A stretch of DNA of 64,000 nt from Apiosordaria backusii. Its lineage: Eukaryota; Ascomycota; Sordariomycetes; Sordariales; Lasiosphaeriaceae. Location: positions 2,294,001-2,358,000 of the forward strand of contig JAUKTV010000004.1 of the NCBI GenBank assembly GCA_030549205.1, given 5' to 3'. The position numbers and the translations under genes are program-made. Below are positions 46,469 through 59,903 of this stretch, one piece after another. The notes below the pieces were generated by a model. It worked only from the letters and a program-made list of their open reading frames with translations, did not search any database and had not been told where the DNA came from. Positions within the stretch are counted from its first letter, which is position 1, and each line of letters opens with the position of its first letter.

Positions 46469-49118
46469 GATCCTCCAAGAAAGTCGTATAAGTAGTCCAA
46501 GCAAGTGGCCAAGGGATATATGATCTTCGTGGTCTCGATCCCTAGTATCGAGTCTCGTAGTGGGGGGAGGGGCAAGTAGCTGAGGATCACTGGAATGGGG
46601 CGTGGGCTATGGGGATTGGGGAGACCAGAAGAAGGGTAGGATGTTCCGAGAGGGCGGGAGGGTTTATTTTAATGCAGAACTACCGCAGGATAAGTGGGCG
46701 CAACGGTCTGCAAGAACCGGGCCCGCCATCACTCCCAACCATGGCGTTTTTGGTCGGTCGGGTTGGTGATGGATGGAGCGCTGGTGCGTCAAAGGGTACG
46801 TACCCCTCCGTTTTCTTGATCTGACGGAACGGATGAACGGCCTGTCTCTGCACTTGCATGACCACACACACACATTCCCCTGCCCAACCCCTGCCTTCGT
46901 CAAGACCCCTGCCCGATCGGTTGCCAAGGATCGCGGGCGAAGGAGTCGAGTCGAATGAGTGTGAGTCTGATCATCTTTGCTTTAGTTTATTCTTGCAAAG
47001 AGAGAGGGCTGGGGTATCTCCGTAAGAAAAAAAGACACTTTGCAAAGTGTATACATCTGTGCCAATTCAGCCAGTTAGCCGCGAGAGGTGGCAGTGAGTA
47101 AAAGGGTGGCAGTCAAAAGGACCGACGCTGGTTGGCCTGAGAGTGGTGTTTCAGGTAAAAGCTCCTTCTCTCGTCTTCTTCTCCCCGCGACGTGGACGAC
47201 CGCCAAGCTTTTTTGTCTATGGCTACGACACCTGAACACCACACGCCCACCACACCAAGGCAACGCTTAATTAGTGCACAATTACGAACCGACAAGAAAT
47301 CTAGTGCCGACCATGACCATCGATTATTTTTTGTTTCTATCTACACTATCCTGTCTTACAAGTCAGGCGCACCATCCAGCGGAGCATCTCATAATTCCGG
47401 CTGCTGGCTGGGAATACATTCCATCAACTGCAACTCAGCGCCCAATCCGGTTTTTGGTCACATAGCCACCACCAGCTCAAAGTTTGTATCTTTGATCGTC
47501 ATCAACCCCCTCTTTTTCCCTTTTCCTCTATGAAAATCAGCCCCAATCAAGCCCCGACCAAAGCCCGGGTTACCCCGACCCCTTCAAAGAATTTTGTCTT
47601 CATCGTTCGACAGTTTTACCCCCACAACAGCCAGTCATTGGCAGACAACCCCTCATGCCTCCTCAAGAAGGGGGGTTGTCCGTTGCTGAGTAAATGATTG
47701 GACATCTCCACACCATTCAACTCGGAGCCGGGCGGCAAACAACGGTGAGCTTCTCCCAAACGGCCGGCTCGGATTGGAGGGAATTGATCGTCTCTTGCTC
47801 TGCAGCCAGCAAAGTCACGCTACGCTTCCTTTCCTCTTTGAGTGATCGAAGACCAAAAGATAAACGAAGAGGCGAAAAATACTCGTGTCTATTTCTCTCA
47901 TGTGAGGGGAAAGCGAAAATGAACCATACTACACTTTACGGAGCATACTCGGGTCTCCTCCGCAAAGCGTTTGGCTGACTCCATTGAGTCGACACTCCGG
48001 GATCTCCCAGTGCCGTTCATGATCGCCCGTCAACCATCTTTGACCTCGTGGGGGAGGACTCCCAAAAGGTTGGGTCCCGGTCATGCTCGCTCTGTCCTGT
48101 CCCAGCCCCGGATCTGCTATGCTGAGTTTCTCAGACCGTTCAATCAGCCAGCCAGTTGTCACTTGCCGGACGCATTTCAACCCGCGCCTTTTTTTTCCCT
48201 TTCCAAACTACAACTCCTAAACAGCCCAAAGCGGGCCCGACAGCCGACCCGATCCCCCAAGGCTGGGCCGAGCGGGCGAATGTCTTATGCTCTCACGTCT
48301 TGGGACGTGCGAATACCAGCCTTGTTAAACCTTAATCGTGCAGTTTGACACTGTGGCTGGGCCTAACTCAGAGGTCAAGCGGTCATCAACGGTCAGCCAT
48401 TGAAGAGGCAGCCGCTTCGATTGACCGAATGACAACAACAATAACACCACGGTCACGGAATATCCCTCCGTTTTTTGCTCGGTCGTTATGGGCTGCCCTC
48501 CCATCCACGGCATTAACCTACACATTGCAGATAACGGAGCACACTTCCCATCTTTCAGCCCGCCGGCCGTCCCTCCTCCGTCTGGCGGCCGCGAAGAAGA
48601 AAAGGGGTAAGGTGTCGGCCCGCCCCCTCTGAAATCATTCGTGAAATGTTTGCCTAAGTGAGTATGATTAGGCCTCACTCCGCAAGGACACATGTGCAAT
48701 TCTCAGTCTGACTCCATCTCGGTGTGGCTGGCTCTTTAACTGGCGACCCGACCGGGCGTTATGGTCGGGGCACTTACACAACAACCATCCCGAGATTATC
48801 TAGGTATGTACAGATGCAAGATGGGAACCCCTTGCCCGTGCGTTGCATTTCTTTGTGTAAGAGGGTCAAGATCTCGGCTCTACTCAACACATAAATTTAG
48901 ACGAAGGATGGGTGGTCGTCAAGGTCATCCACCCTCACGGACGGATCATCTCTTCCCGGTCCGTCTCCGTGAAATTTTGTCATGGGTATTCCTTTTGTGG
49001 GGGGTATGTCGATAAGATGGTCCGGCATATCGGTTGTAAGATCTCTAAATGTATAGACCGAACAAACTGCATCTGAGATGCTTGCTTTACCTTGACTATC
49101 TATAGCAAACTAACCCCC
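46469..49118. other. Gene-free region left of the AT-rich block
   Basis: 2.65 kb of normal base composition with no supported gene; open frames are short and mostly begin with non-ATG codons. The left copy of a 15-bp direct repeat closes it. Confidence 0.6.
49104..49118 (+). repeat. Left copy of a 15-bp direct repeat bounding the AT-rich block
   Basis: AGCAAACTAACCCCC, identical to 60442-60456. It sits where normal-composition DNA gives way to TA-rich DNA, so it may be a target-site duplication of an outer element. Confidence 0.6.
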
Positions 49119-49248
49119 TTTAGGGGAGACTTGCTATACTTAAAAGGTGTGGTAGGTCTAAATTGTCATTTTCTCGGTATATTAAAACTAGAATTGTATA
49201 TACTTTTCTATCGTTTATACAATTTACTTACTATTGACTTTCTTAGCA

Positions 49249-49415
49249 TTTATAGACCTTCTTAGTAACTTTCTTTATCTATTTTATCTACTTCTTTATT
49301 TTAACTATTTTAAAAGTTAAATTATTCTTTATTAACCTTTTATTTATAGACCTTTCCGGTGATTTTCCTTAATATTTTTATCTACTTTTCCTTTTTAGTT
49401 ATTTTAGTAATTAAG
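49249..49415. repeat. Degenerate tandem-like duplication, period about 94 bp
   Basis: The segment from 49249 (TTTATAGACCTT…) is repeated from 49343 (TTTATAGACCTT…) with many substitutions over about 70 bp, including the shared words TTTTATCTACTT and AACTATTTTA/AGTTATTTTA. It lies wholly in the left arm of the candidate outer element. Confidence 0.45.
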
Positions 49416-49576
49416 GCTTTTAAAATACTATTTTTAAGAATATTAAAGGCTTCGGCTACTTTAATATAATTAGGTTTAAAATTAGATTGCTTTTTTAAGC
49501 TTAATACTATAATAGTATAGTTAAATTAAATAATAATAATAATGTCAGTTAGGTTTTTAATAATTTTAATTACTTA

Positions 49577-49581
49577 ATAGT
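49577..49581 (+). repeat. Target-site duplication, left copy (ATAGT)
   Basis: Five bases directly outside the left LTR, identical to those directly outside the right LTR at 60061-60065. Confidence 0.9.
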
Positions 49582-49738
49582 TGATATGTAAAAGGATAGT
49601 GCAATGATAATAGGTGTTATATTGATTATATTGAATTGATTGATTAGAAGAAGAAGAGGCTAGTAACGATAAGCTGTTTTATATCCTCTATAGGTTGTGT
49701 ATACTATATATAATATAATGATTAGGCTTTTTGTATTA
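49582..49738 (-). repeat. Long terminal repeat, left copy (3' LTR in element orientation)
   Basis: 157 bp starting TGATATG and ending GTATTA. It aligns without gaps over its full length to 59904-60060, and every difference is a transition. The opposite copy keeps the intact TGATA…TATCA inverted ends. Confidence 0.95.
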
Positions 49739-51179
49739 ATGCCTTAGGCCGAGAAAGAAATATATCGTCCTGATATGGCGAACGCTTAGCTATCTTCTTT
49801 TTATTTGTCTATTACTATGTTAATTAGGAAATATCCTCTTTTATTCTTAAACAGTATGCTTTTTACTAAGGCTAGAGCCTTATAAATAAATCCCGAACAT
49901 TCCCTTTCTATATACTGACCTTACAATATCTATATAATATCCTTTTTATATAAATATACAATGTTATATAATACCATTATCCTATTTTAGCCTTTTTTTA
50001 CTAATATAGCGATTATGCTTATTATCTTTTCTATATTATTTTTTATCTCTTCGATTTCCTTTTCTATTTTGGTAATTTAGCAACTCTATTATTCTATTGC
50101 TACCTCTTACTTTTTAAGATAACCTATTATCGTCTTTATCTTTTTATCGTTAGTGTTTATAATAGTAGCTATTATTAATAATTTATTAATAAGCTTATAT
50201 AGTTTATTTATAATTAGCTTTATAAAGAAGACATTGTTATTATTATTATTTTAGCTATAGTCGGTATACTGCTTATTACTACTTTACTTGTTAGTATACT
50301 GTTTATTAAAATCCTACTTGTTAATATATTGCTTGTTATTATTTTATTTGTCGTTATTTTTTTATTTATTAACGACCTATTCTTTATTACTGTCCTATTG
50401 CTTTTAACTAATTAACTACTTAATATACTTATTCTTATTCTTAAGTAGGCTAACCTAGCGTTTAGTAGTTTTAGTTCTAGTATTAATAATATACCGGGCA
50501 TTTTTAAAGTTGGATTTAATATTAATAGCATTAGTTTTAGTAAGCTATTAAGGAGGGTAGACAATTTGTTTAATAAACCTTTTAATGCTTTTATTATCGG
50601 TAGCCTTATTTTAAATATAATAGAGGCAGAGAGGATTCTCTTCTATTTACCGGTAGGCCTTTCTATATATTTTTAAGCCTAGTTTTTATCATTAAAGTAT
50701 ATACCTTCTTAAAATCGGTAGTAAATGGCCTTAGCTTTTATATATATAAGTAGCTTATAGGTTTTTACTAGTTTATAGATTTATAGTAGGATTTGTCCTC
50801 TATTGTTAATTTATAGGGCGATAAAACTTTCTTTAAGAGGAATATATAGGATAAGTACAATATCTTTTTAAACTTTAAAGTCCTTTTCTTTAATTATCTT
50901 TAACTTAAATTCTTTAAAACTTTTATAAGTCTTTCTATAAAATATAAACGTACTGCTTATTAATTTACTTATAGATAGTATATATGCTATATACTTAAAG
51001 TTGATGTTATTTAAGTTAAGAAAGTCCTTTTTAGTAAATGCTATAATCTTATATATAGTAAGTTTAAGCTTAATCTTTTTACCTTTAGTAGTAAGGATTA
51101 AACGGTTTATCGAACTAATCTTAACAATTTTATTTTTAACTTTAATAAAGGTATTTATTATTAAGGCTTTACTAATTAT

Positions 51180-51470
51180 TATATTCTTACTTAAGGCCTT
51201 TTTAATTATAGTATTTACGGTTTAAGTTTTTTTAATCGGGATGTTTATAGTTAGAGTTTTCTTAATCGAGATATCTATAGTTAAAACCTTCTTAATAAAG
51301 GTTAATTTAACTAAAGTAGTAATAGGGTTAGGCTTTATAAGTATAGTTATAGTTAGATTTTTCTTAATAAAGGTTAGTTTAATAGAAGTAATGTTAGGGT
51401 TTGGCTTTATAGAAGTTATCTTAATAGAAGTAATATTAAGGTTTTTTTTAATAGATTTAGTTTAATAGGC
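51180..51470. repeat. Degenerate short-period tandem array inside the retrotransposon
   Basis: Related words recur several times in diverged form, for example TTCTTAATAAAGGTTAGTTT, TTAATAGAAGTAATGTTAGG and GGCTTTATA. Two stop-free + strand stretches here (51001-51225, 51241-51465) encode only Ile/Leu/Val/Phe low-complexity sequence. They are explained by the repeats and base bias, not by genes. Confidence 0.6.
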
Positions 51471-52299
51471 TATTAACTATATAATAGGTTTATTTTCTAA
51501 GTCAGGTCCTTTTTTAATAGCAATGGAAATAACTTGTTTATTAGCTTTAAGAGGTTATTTATAGTAGTAAGGGATTTCGATAGGTTAAGTAAATAGTTTA
51601 TAAAGAGGTGGCATTTTAGTAAGCGGTATTTTATAAAATACTTAAATAGGTTATTTTATTAAAGGCGGTTTAATTATAGACAGGTTATTAATTGAAATTC
51701 AGTAATAAAGTTATGATTAGTAAATATAGTAAGGAGGTATAAAGTATAGAAGAAGATTAGAAAATTTAAAAGGTTAAATGTAAGGTTAATACTGTTAATT
51801 ACTATTGTTTATATTATAAGTTATTTTAAAAATTTTTTACAAGCTTTTAAGCTAATAGGTTATTTAAGGCTTATGCCCTTTTTTTATAAGTTATTTACTA
51901 GCCTTAACTTACCGTTAGGCTAGTTTAACCTTTTATTTTTAATAACTACTTTAATATTAGTCTTTAGTATAATTGCAACCTCTTTGCTTTAACTATTTAG
52001 TACCTTCTTTAAGGTTATTAGGCTTGTTTCTTTTTTCTTAAGTAAGCGTCCTCTTTTTTTAGATTTCTTAATAAGTTTATTCTTTCTAAATAGATACTAT
52101 AACTTGTACTTATATACTATGTTTAATGCTATCTTTAATAGAGCTGTTTTATACTATTACTTACTATAGTCTTTATTATATTCTTTCTATAATATTAGAT
52201 ATTTTACCTTTAGCTTTTTAGCTTTTTATATAATATATCTTACTTTAATCCTATTTATTTTAAATAACTTATTACCTTCTTTTATTTAGATTACCTTAT

Positions 52300-52460
52300 C
52301 CGGGGTTCCGGGCATTCTGTTATATAAATTTAGGCCTTCTGGTACTAGAACTAATTGGATTATCGAGATTGTTAGGTATACTCTTTAGCTTATCGGAAGT
52401 TTAAGTTTATATACTAGGTCTTTATACTTCTTTATAACTTTAAACGGCCCGGTCCTTTAT
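52300..52460 (-). pseudogene. Integrase C-terminal region remnant (GPFxV motif)
   Basis: Conceptual minus-strand reading gives RTGPFKVIKKYKDLVYKLKLPIS, a stop, then RVYLTISIIQLVLVPEG. This matches the GPF/Y module of gypsy integrases (GPFxV…K…YxLxLP…W+HPVxxxxQLxP); the stop falls where that family has Trp. A possible chromodomain remnant follows at about 52.18-52.26 kb. Confidence 0.75.
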
Positions 52461-52859
52461 TGTAAATACTTTTTAAATAGCTTACTAGAAAGTATATATT
52501 TATAATATAGCTTTAAGTATACTATATTGCCTTTCTTAAAGATATATAGGGTCTTTTTTTTATTATAACGTATTTTATTATTAGCGGTAGTATATACTAT
52601 TATTGCCTTAACTTTCTTTTTATATAGTAAATGCTATATTGTTATTTTAATGCTTATTATTATATTAAGATTTAAATCTGCAGTTAATTTCAGCTTAAAT
52701 CCTAATACCAGTTCGGCTAGTAATATTCTAAAAGCTAATAAATATACTATATTTAGATAGTACTGTAAGGTTAGTAAAATATTTAATTACGGTATATTTT
52801 AATCTATTATAATATAAAATTTAATAGTAATTTTAATATCCTAATTTTTATATTCTAAT

Positions 52860-53200
52860 GTCCTATCTCTTTTAAGGTATTAGACATTAGTTATTTATAG
52901 TTTGGTTTTTATTGCTTTAAATATCCTTTACTATAGTTTACTTATAAATTTAAAATCCCTATTTAAAATGATTTTAAAGGAAAATCCTCAATTACTATAT
53001 TATAACTTTATAATAAGATAATAGGCCTATTCTTTAACTATCTATTCTATACTATTAAGGACTAGAATTGTCCTTCTATTATACTATCCTATTATTATTA
53101 TTATAGCGTTAAAGCTTATAGATAGCATTGCCTATATTTTAAACGATCTAATAACTAGTAAGGTAATAATAAAGTCAATGCAAATAGTATATTTAAAAAC
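52860..53200 (-). pseudogene. Integrase catalytic core remnant
   Basis: The minus-strand reading contains YTICIDFIITL (first catalytic Asp), then GFSFKIILNRDFKFISKL followed by stops and RIFKAI. The family pattern there is G(L/F)P…I(I/V)SDRDxxFxSxFWxxLF. The Asp-to-Asn change and Trp-to-stop changes are the C-to-T/G-to-A kind expected from RIP. A degenerate YHPQTDGQSE-like segment follows. Confidence 0.8.
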
Positions 53201-53999
53201 CGGTTCTAAATTTACCGGATTTAATTTATTAAGTAGTTTAGCTTTAAATATAGTATTGTAAATATAAGTTAGACAATGCTTAATATACTCTTTAATTACC
53301 TTAGTTGTTTAGATAATACTATATCTCTATAGCACTTTAGCTATTTACCAATAGCTAAAATAATAGTTATTATTATATATTACTTTTAAAATATCTTATA
53401 GGCAATTCTTAAAGATATATAAGTAAAGTAGCTTATTCTTTAATATATAATATAAGATATTGTCTTTTAGTTTAAAAGGATATCCCGATATAAATAGGGC
53501 TAGCTTACCTTTCTCTTTTTATAATTTAGTTTTTTCTTTATATTTCCAAATAAATAAGATAATAGTAGTATATTTCTTATCTTACTAATAGCCTTCTATT
53601 AGCTTTACTTTAAAATTATTACTTATAATAGCTTATATAACTATAAATACCTTTTTATCCTAAATATTATCTAATTTATTACTATCTGATAGCTAATCCT
53701 TAGATAATTCCAGCCTTAACAGCATATCTGGTACTAGGTTAAGCTTTTTAAGGATATAGCGTATATCCAGTCGATATTAAACTAAATATATTACTACTGT
53801 TATAAGCTTTAGATTTAATTTTACTAGATTAACTGTCTTTAATAATATATCGGTATTGATAATTGCTTTTATTACCTTATAGTTAGTAAATACAATAATT
53901 AAGTTAACTAACGCCTATAGTTTTCTAATAGCTAAACAATCTATTAATAGTATAGAATAAATCTTTTTAAAAAGCTAGTTATTTTAATATACTATTTTA

Positions 54000-54900
54000 A
54001 TAAGTATAGATTGTTCAGCATTATTAATATAACAATAGCTTTAACCCTATCTTCTATAGTAGCTATATTAAAGCTGTCTATATAAAAACCAAATAGCCTA
54101 ATTAATAGAAACCTAAAGAAGGATTTTTTAGGATTAACAGTAAGATTTAAAGCTTATAGTTTGTTTAGTACTATTTATATATAGTATATATAGTTATTAA
54201 CTATTTTAAAAAAGATTACAATATTGTCGATATAGGCTCTATAGAAGTATCTATATTTTATTAACTGTCGGTTTATAAACCTTTAACTATATATTAAGGA
54301 ATTTTTAAAACCTATTAAGGCTACTTTATTTATTTCTAAACCTTATAAGCTAATAAGTACTATTCTATTCTAATACTCCTTTTAAATAGGCAATTAATGG
54401 AAAAATACAAATAGGTCGATTATTAAGATATAATTTATATTGATAATTACATTTAGTATATTGTCTTAGTTAAGTAAAGGGTAATTATTTAAAACAACTA
54501 CCCTATTAAATAAGTATAGATTTACTACTATTTTACCTTTCTATATACCGTTTATAACTTTTTAAATATAAAAGATTAAACAACTGAACAGTATAGTAAC
54601 AATAGTCTAATTTACTTTTTTATAATAATATATTTTATTAAGGATTTTATAAACTAAATCCTAATCTTCTTTACTTAATATATAGGGCTTAGCTTTTACT
54701 TTATAATTATACTAACTATCGATTAGATTAATCTATATATACTTATCCTCTTTATATATTATTATAGTACTATTGTCTAAACATTTATAGCCTTTAATAC
54801 TAAATTTAAGTCTTTATATTAAACTTAAGTTAATATTTATAATGGTAGTACTATTTAATGCAATTATAGTAAGCACATTGTCTAGTTTATTAAAACTAAG
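54000..54900 (-). pseudogene. Reverse transcriptase remnant
   Basis: At 54211-54237 the minus strand reads AYIDNIVIF, the YxDDxxxF catalytic motif with the second Asp changed to Asn by a G-to-A transition. Downstream (about 54.06 kb) is GFYIDSFNIATIEDRVKAI, the thumb/connection segment typical of fungal gypsy elements. Upstream traces of the KKxDGSxRxCVDYRxLN block appear near 54.74 kb with Trp and Arg codons turned to stops. Outer limits are approximate. Confidence 0.8.
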
Positions 54901-57900
54901 ACCTTTATAATAGCCTTCTTTAATACTATATTTAAAAGAGGCTTTTATTATTCTGTTTTTTACAATCTCTTTTAATATAATATCGACTGCTACTTCTAAG
55001 GCTATTAGAACTGTTTCAAGTTCTTTTATTAGTTTAAACTTATTATTTAAGCTTATTTCCGATACTATACTAACAAAAGTGCTTTTCTTTTACAATACTA
55101 TTATATATTTATCTTCTATATATTCTTTAATTTTACTAACGTATTAATAGCAATATACTACTATCAGTTAGTCAGTATCGTTAATTATAAAGATAATATA
55201 TAGAAAGCTATTATTGAAAGTTACATTATAAGCTTTATCTAACTTTATATAGAATATATAATCTCTTTTATCTATTTTAAGGAGATTCTTATATAAAACT
55301 TAAACCAGTATAGTAGTTTAAAGTAGAATAGATGTTCGATCTTTTATTACTACTTTTTAAAATATTAAGGTATACTTAATTACCGATTTAAATATAGTAT
55401 TTATATTTTTATATATATCGAATATAACTAGCTTAGTAGTATAGTCAATGTATATTCTATTAGCTTTTAAAAAATCTATATTAAGTAATATATTTAAAGC
55501 TAATCTAGAGGTTAGTAAGGTATAAACCAGGAACTTACTAATATAGGATAGGCTGTTAATTATATTAAGGATATATATATTAATATTTACTATATTTAAG
55601 AGGTCTAGCCTTTTAGTAATTCCTTTTATAATTTGTTTAATTCTTTACTTAATCTTTATATTAAGGTATATCTATTTAAGCTAGGCTTTATTTACTATAA
55701 CTATAGAATAGTCTATATTTAAATATACTGTTAACTGATTATTTTATAGAGTTGCTTATACCGGTATTTAGCAATATAAATTCCTAATAAGCTATAGTTT
55801 TAACTTATAAAGGGCTAGTTTAATATTAATAACTTACTTTAAAATAAGCGGCTATACAATATAAGTATAGTCTATCTTTAGAATAGGCTGTTAAGGCTTT
55901 TATTAATTTTTAAGGAAGGACAGTTTATAAAGTTTTAAAGCTGATTTTTAAAGTAAGCTGGCTTTTATTAACTTAGACGTTTTCTTTATTTAAAGCTTTA
56001 GAAAGGTATTTAGATCGAATCTAATATACTTAATATATAGCTATAATAGAAGTTAAAATGGCTTATCTTTTTTAAACAGCCTATTAGGTTTTTTCTATAG
56101 GCTATAATGTACTAAATATATATATAATAGTAGTTTAATATAGTTTAAGAAGATCTTATTATAGTATCTATATTGCCATTTATCGCCTTTATAAGAGATT
56201 TTAGTCTAGATCTATTAGCAATTAATATATTTATTACTTTTAATTAGTATAGAAAGATAAGTAAATATGTTATTATTATCGGTACTAGTAGGCTTCTTAT
56301 TTAAACTATAATCTATTGTACAGTCCTTATCTTACTTATTTAATAATAAAAAACTAAATTCTTAAAGATCTCTTTTTTAATTAACGCTATTAAGGTTATT
56401 TAAAGTAGTATACTATTTATTAGCTTAATAATTACTAATATTATTTTTAACCTAATAGTATGTCCTATAGTGGCCTCTATTAAAATATCGACGGTATTTT
56501 TATCTGCCTTTATTAATATATTTAAATCGATAACCATTACATTTAAAAGATCGAAAGTAATTTCTATTAAGTAAATAAGGCCTATATAAGGAAAAATTTC
56601 TATAAAAGGAAAAGTTTTTAATAAAAGAATAATTTTTACTATATTGATAATTATTGTAATTATTAGAATTATTATATTAAATATAATTATAAAAATTACT
56701 ATAAATACTGCTATTATGCTAATTACCTTTTTTAAGCTAACGTATTTTAGTACGGTTATTAAAATTAGGATATACTGGATTAGGATTTCTTCTTTTAGTA
56801 GCTTTAGTATTGTAAATATAGATTTCTGACATTATATTAACTATAAGGAGTCGATTCTTATAGGATAGTAGGGTAAGTTGGACTGCCTTAATATAGTATT
56901 TAGCTTTACTATCGAGATAGATAAGGTATTAGAATAGTAACTTTTATTTAAAGAGCTAAAGGAGTTAGTACAGGCTAAGATATATATTGTTAAAAATCTA
57001 ATCTTTAATTTAGTTTATATTATAGGTCTTAATTGCCTTAGTAAACTATACTTTTATTACTATATATTTTCTAATTAGCTTACCTTACTTTACTAATTTC
57101 CTAATATATATACATTTAAGGAGCTTTTGGATAGCAATATATTAGAGTATATTAAAGCAGTCTAATAGCGTATATACCCAATACTCTATATCTTTCTTAA
57201 AAAATTTTCTATCTTGCTTAAAAAGCTTATATATATACCATTTTACTGCGCTATTATGCAATAGTAAGCGAATTTCCTCCTTAAATATATCTCTTTTTAT
57301 TAAGTTTACTACTGTATCTTTAATTAAGTCGACAAACAGTTCGACTATTTTAAAGACTTAATATCTACCTTCTTTAGTTATCTCTTTATTATTATTATTA
57401 TAATTAATAAAGTTAAAGGATTTAATATTCTAAGGCTTTTAGCCAATAAGTCCTTATATTGCTTATTCTTATTATTAATATAATAAGTTATTAATGTTAT
57501 TTTATTTAGTTACTTTAATTAAGTATTTAAATAGCCCTATTACTATAGTAGGATTTAACTATCGAAATAGATCGTATAGACCTCTACCTCTATTACTAGC
57601 TCTATCCCTAGCTCTATCTTTAAATTTATTATTATATTTATTATTTTATTTACCTCTATATATATTACCTTAATTGCCTTTACTTTTAGCTTTTTACCTA
57701 GCTCCTTATCTAACTCCTTATTTACCTTCTATTCTTATTTATCCTCCAGTACTGAAGCCTTAACTACTTACCTTTAAAGCTAACATTATTAAATCTTAAA
57801 ATAATCCTTAATCCTAAGCTATTTAGTTAATATTATTAATAGTTTGTCGGTTATATTATTAGTATAAAGGAAAGGGATGTAAATTAGGTATTTAGTATCG

Positions 57901-59903
57901 GTTAATTATTTTATTAAATACTTTTACTTTATTTCCGGTATATAGATTGTTTAAAGGAATGGTTAGGAAATTAGATAGGGCGTTTAATTGGTTAACCAGT
58001 TTTAAGGATTAAGTAGATTTTAGTATTAAAAGCAATTATTCTTAGTAACTTTAAAACTGTAATTTCTTAAACGGTATATTTATATATTATAGGCAGATTA
58101 GTAGGATTAATATTTTGTTTTTAAATAAAATCGGCATATTGTCTTTTAGTTTAACTATTATAGCTTTTTAATTATAAAGTAAAAGGTTAAGCTATTTAAT
58201 AAGGTTTTTTATAAACATTGGTATAAGATTATATCCTAATTGTACTAATAGTCTATATTAAAGATTTTAGCTTATAGTATTAACAGGCTATTTAAATAAC
58301 TAGTAGTTATATAGTAGACTACTTTAAGGCTTTTTAAGGTTATTACCTTATAAAAGAATAGAAGTGTCTTATAAGTATATACCTAGTATATAAGGTATCT
58401 ATTATAGTATTTATATTAAAGATAAAGGTTATAGATTTAAATAAGGTAATAGTAGTAATGTCGGATATTAGTATGGCTATAGGTTAAGTAGTATTGGTAG
58501 TTTAAGAGGTGGTTTCTTTAATGGCTATAGTATTTATTAAAAGGTTAGTCGGTTAAGTATATAAGTAATATCGGTTATTAGAGGTTTAAGTAAAAGTAAG
58601 TATCTAATAAGGTTAATGTTTTATTTTACTAGCGGTAAAGCATATAGAAGTTTAATAGACTATTCTTCTATATATCTTTAATAAAGGGGTAGTACTTAAT
58701 ATCGAAAATAGATAAGTAATAGTAATATTAATAGTTTAACTAAAGTTAATTACTTAAATAGGCTATTTAGTAACTTAAACTATAGGTTATATACTTTAAA
58801 GAGAATATCGGACTGTTTATTTTAAACTGCTGCTTACAGTAGTAAGCTTAGTAATTTAATAAATAGGGATTTAAAGTTAATTGAAATATTCTACTAGTAA
58901 GATAGTAAATAACTTAATAGGTATACTATATTGGTCTATATTATTTAATTAAAGGGTATGCTTAATAGGGTCGTTAACGGTTTATTTAATAGCTAATTAG
59001 TCTGTTTATTAGTTTATTTGGCTTAACTGTCAGCTTAGTCGTTATCTAATGCTTCTATAGGGGATTTCGATAATAGTAATAAAGTATTTAGTTATAACTG
59101 AAGAACTTAATATTAAATTTACTTAAAGCTTTTAATAATACGGTATATTAGGTCAGTTAAGGCAGCGACAGTTTAATTCTTTATATATTCTATAGCTGTT
59201 TTTTATACTGTAGGTAGTCTAGGGAGATTTTTACGTTTGTAGAATTTAATTAGGAACTTAATAAACAGGATATAGCTATTCTAACCCTTCGGTATTTCTA
59301 ATAAGTTAAAGGTATTAATGTCTAAATCAATTTATAAGGCATATTTTAGGTCGGTATTAAGTATATAGATAGCTAGGTTTTTTTTAATTTAGCTAGCTTA
59401 TATAAGGCTTCTTATTATATATTTATTATTAGTATACTTTTTCTATTTAGTTTATTAATAGAGGGTAAGCTTTGGCTAATCGATGGATGGATTGTCGGAA
59501 GTTAAAGCGGCGTTTTATTAAGTAGGTTAGGATATATAGAGGTATGGTATAATTTAATTGTAATATTAGAATAACTAACGTACTATTGAACGAAGTATTA
59601 GAATAAACGGTAATAAGTAGACTGTTAGAGGCTATTTAGATAGCTGTTAATTAGATTAATAGGTTACTGATCTAATATTGGTTATTATCTATTACTAGTG
59701 TAATAGGATAGGAGCGAACAGGCTATTTATTAGCGTAGGTATATTGGATAAATAGGGCGTTTGTTTTTAAGGAAGAGCGAGTAGACGAATAGGATGTTTA
59801 ACTTGAGGGAGGGAGGCGGGCGAATAGGGCGTTTAGTGGGATTTAAAGTAGGTAATTTGATATTTAACTGTAGAGATAGTTAAAAAAAGGTTGCAGTTAC
59901 TAT

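Noticed and set aside
51001..51465. Two 74-codon + strand frames in the AT-rich block
   Set aside because: They encode only Ile/Leu/Val/Phe low-complexity sequence produced by degenerate repeats in RIP-mutated DNA, antisense to the retrotransposon.
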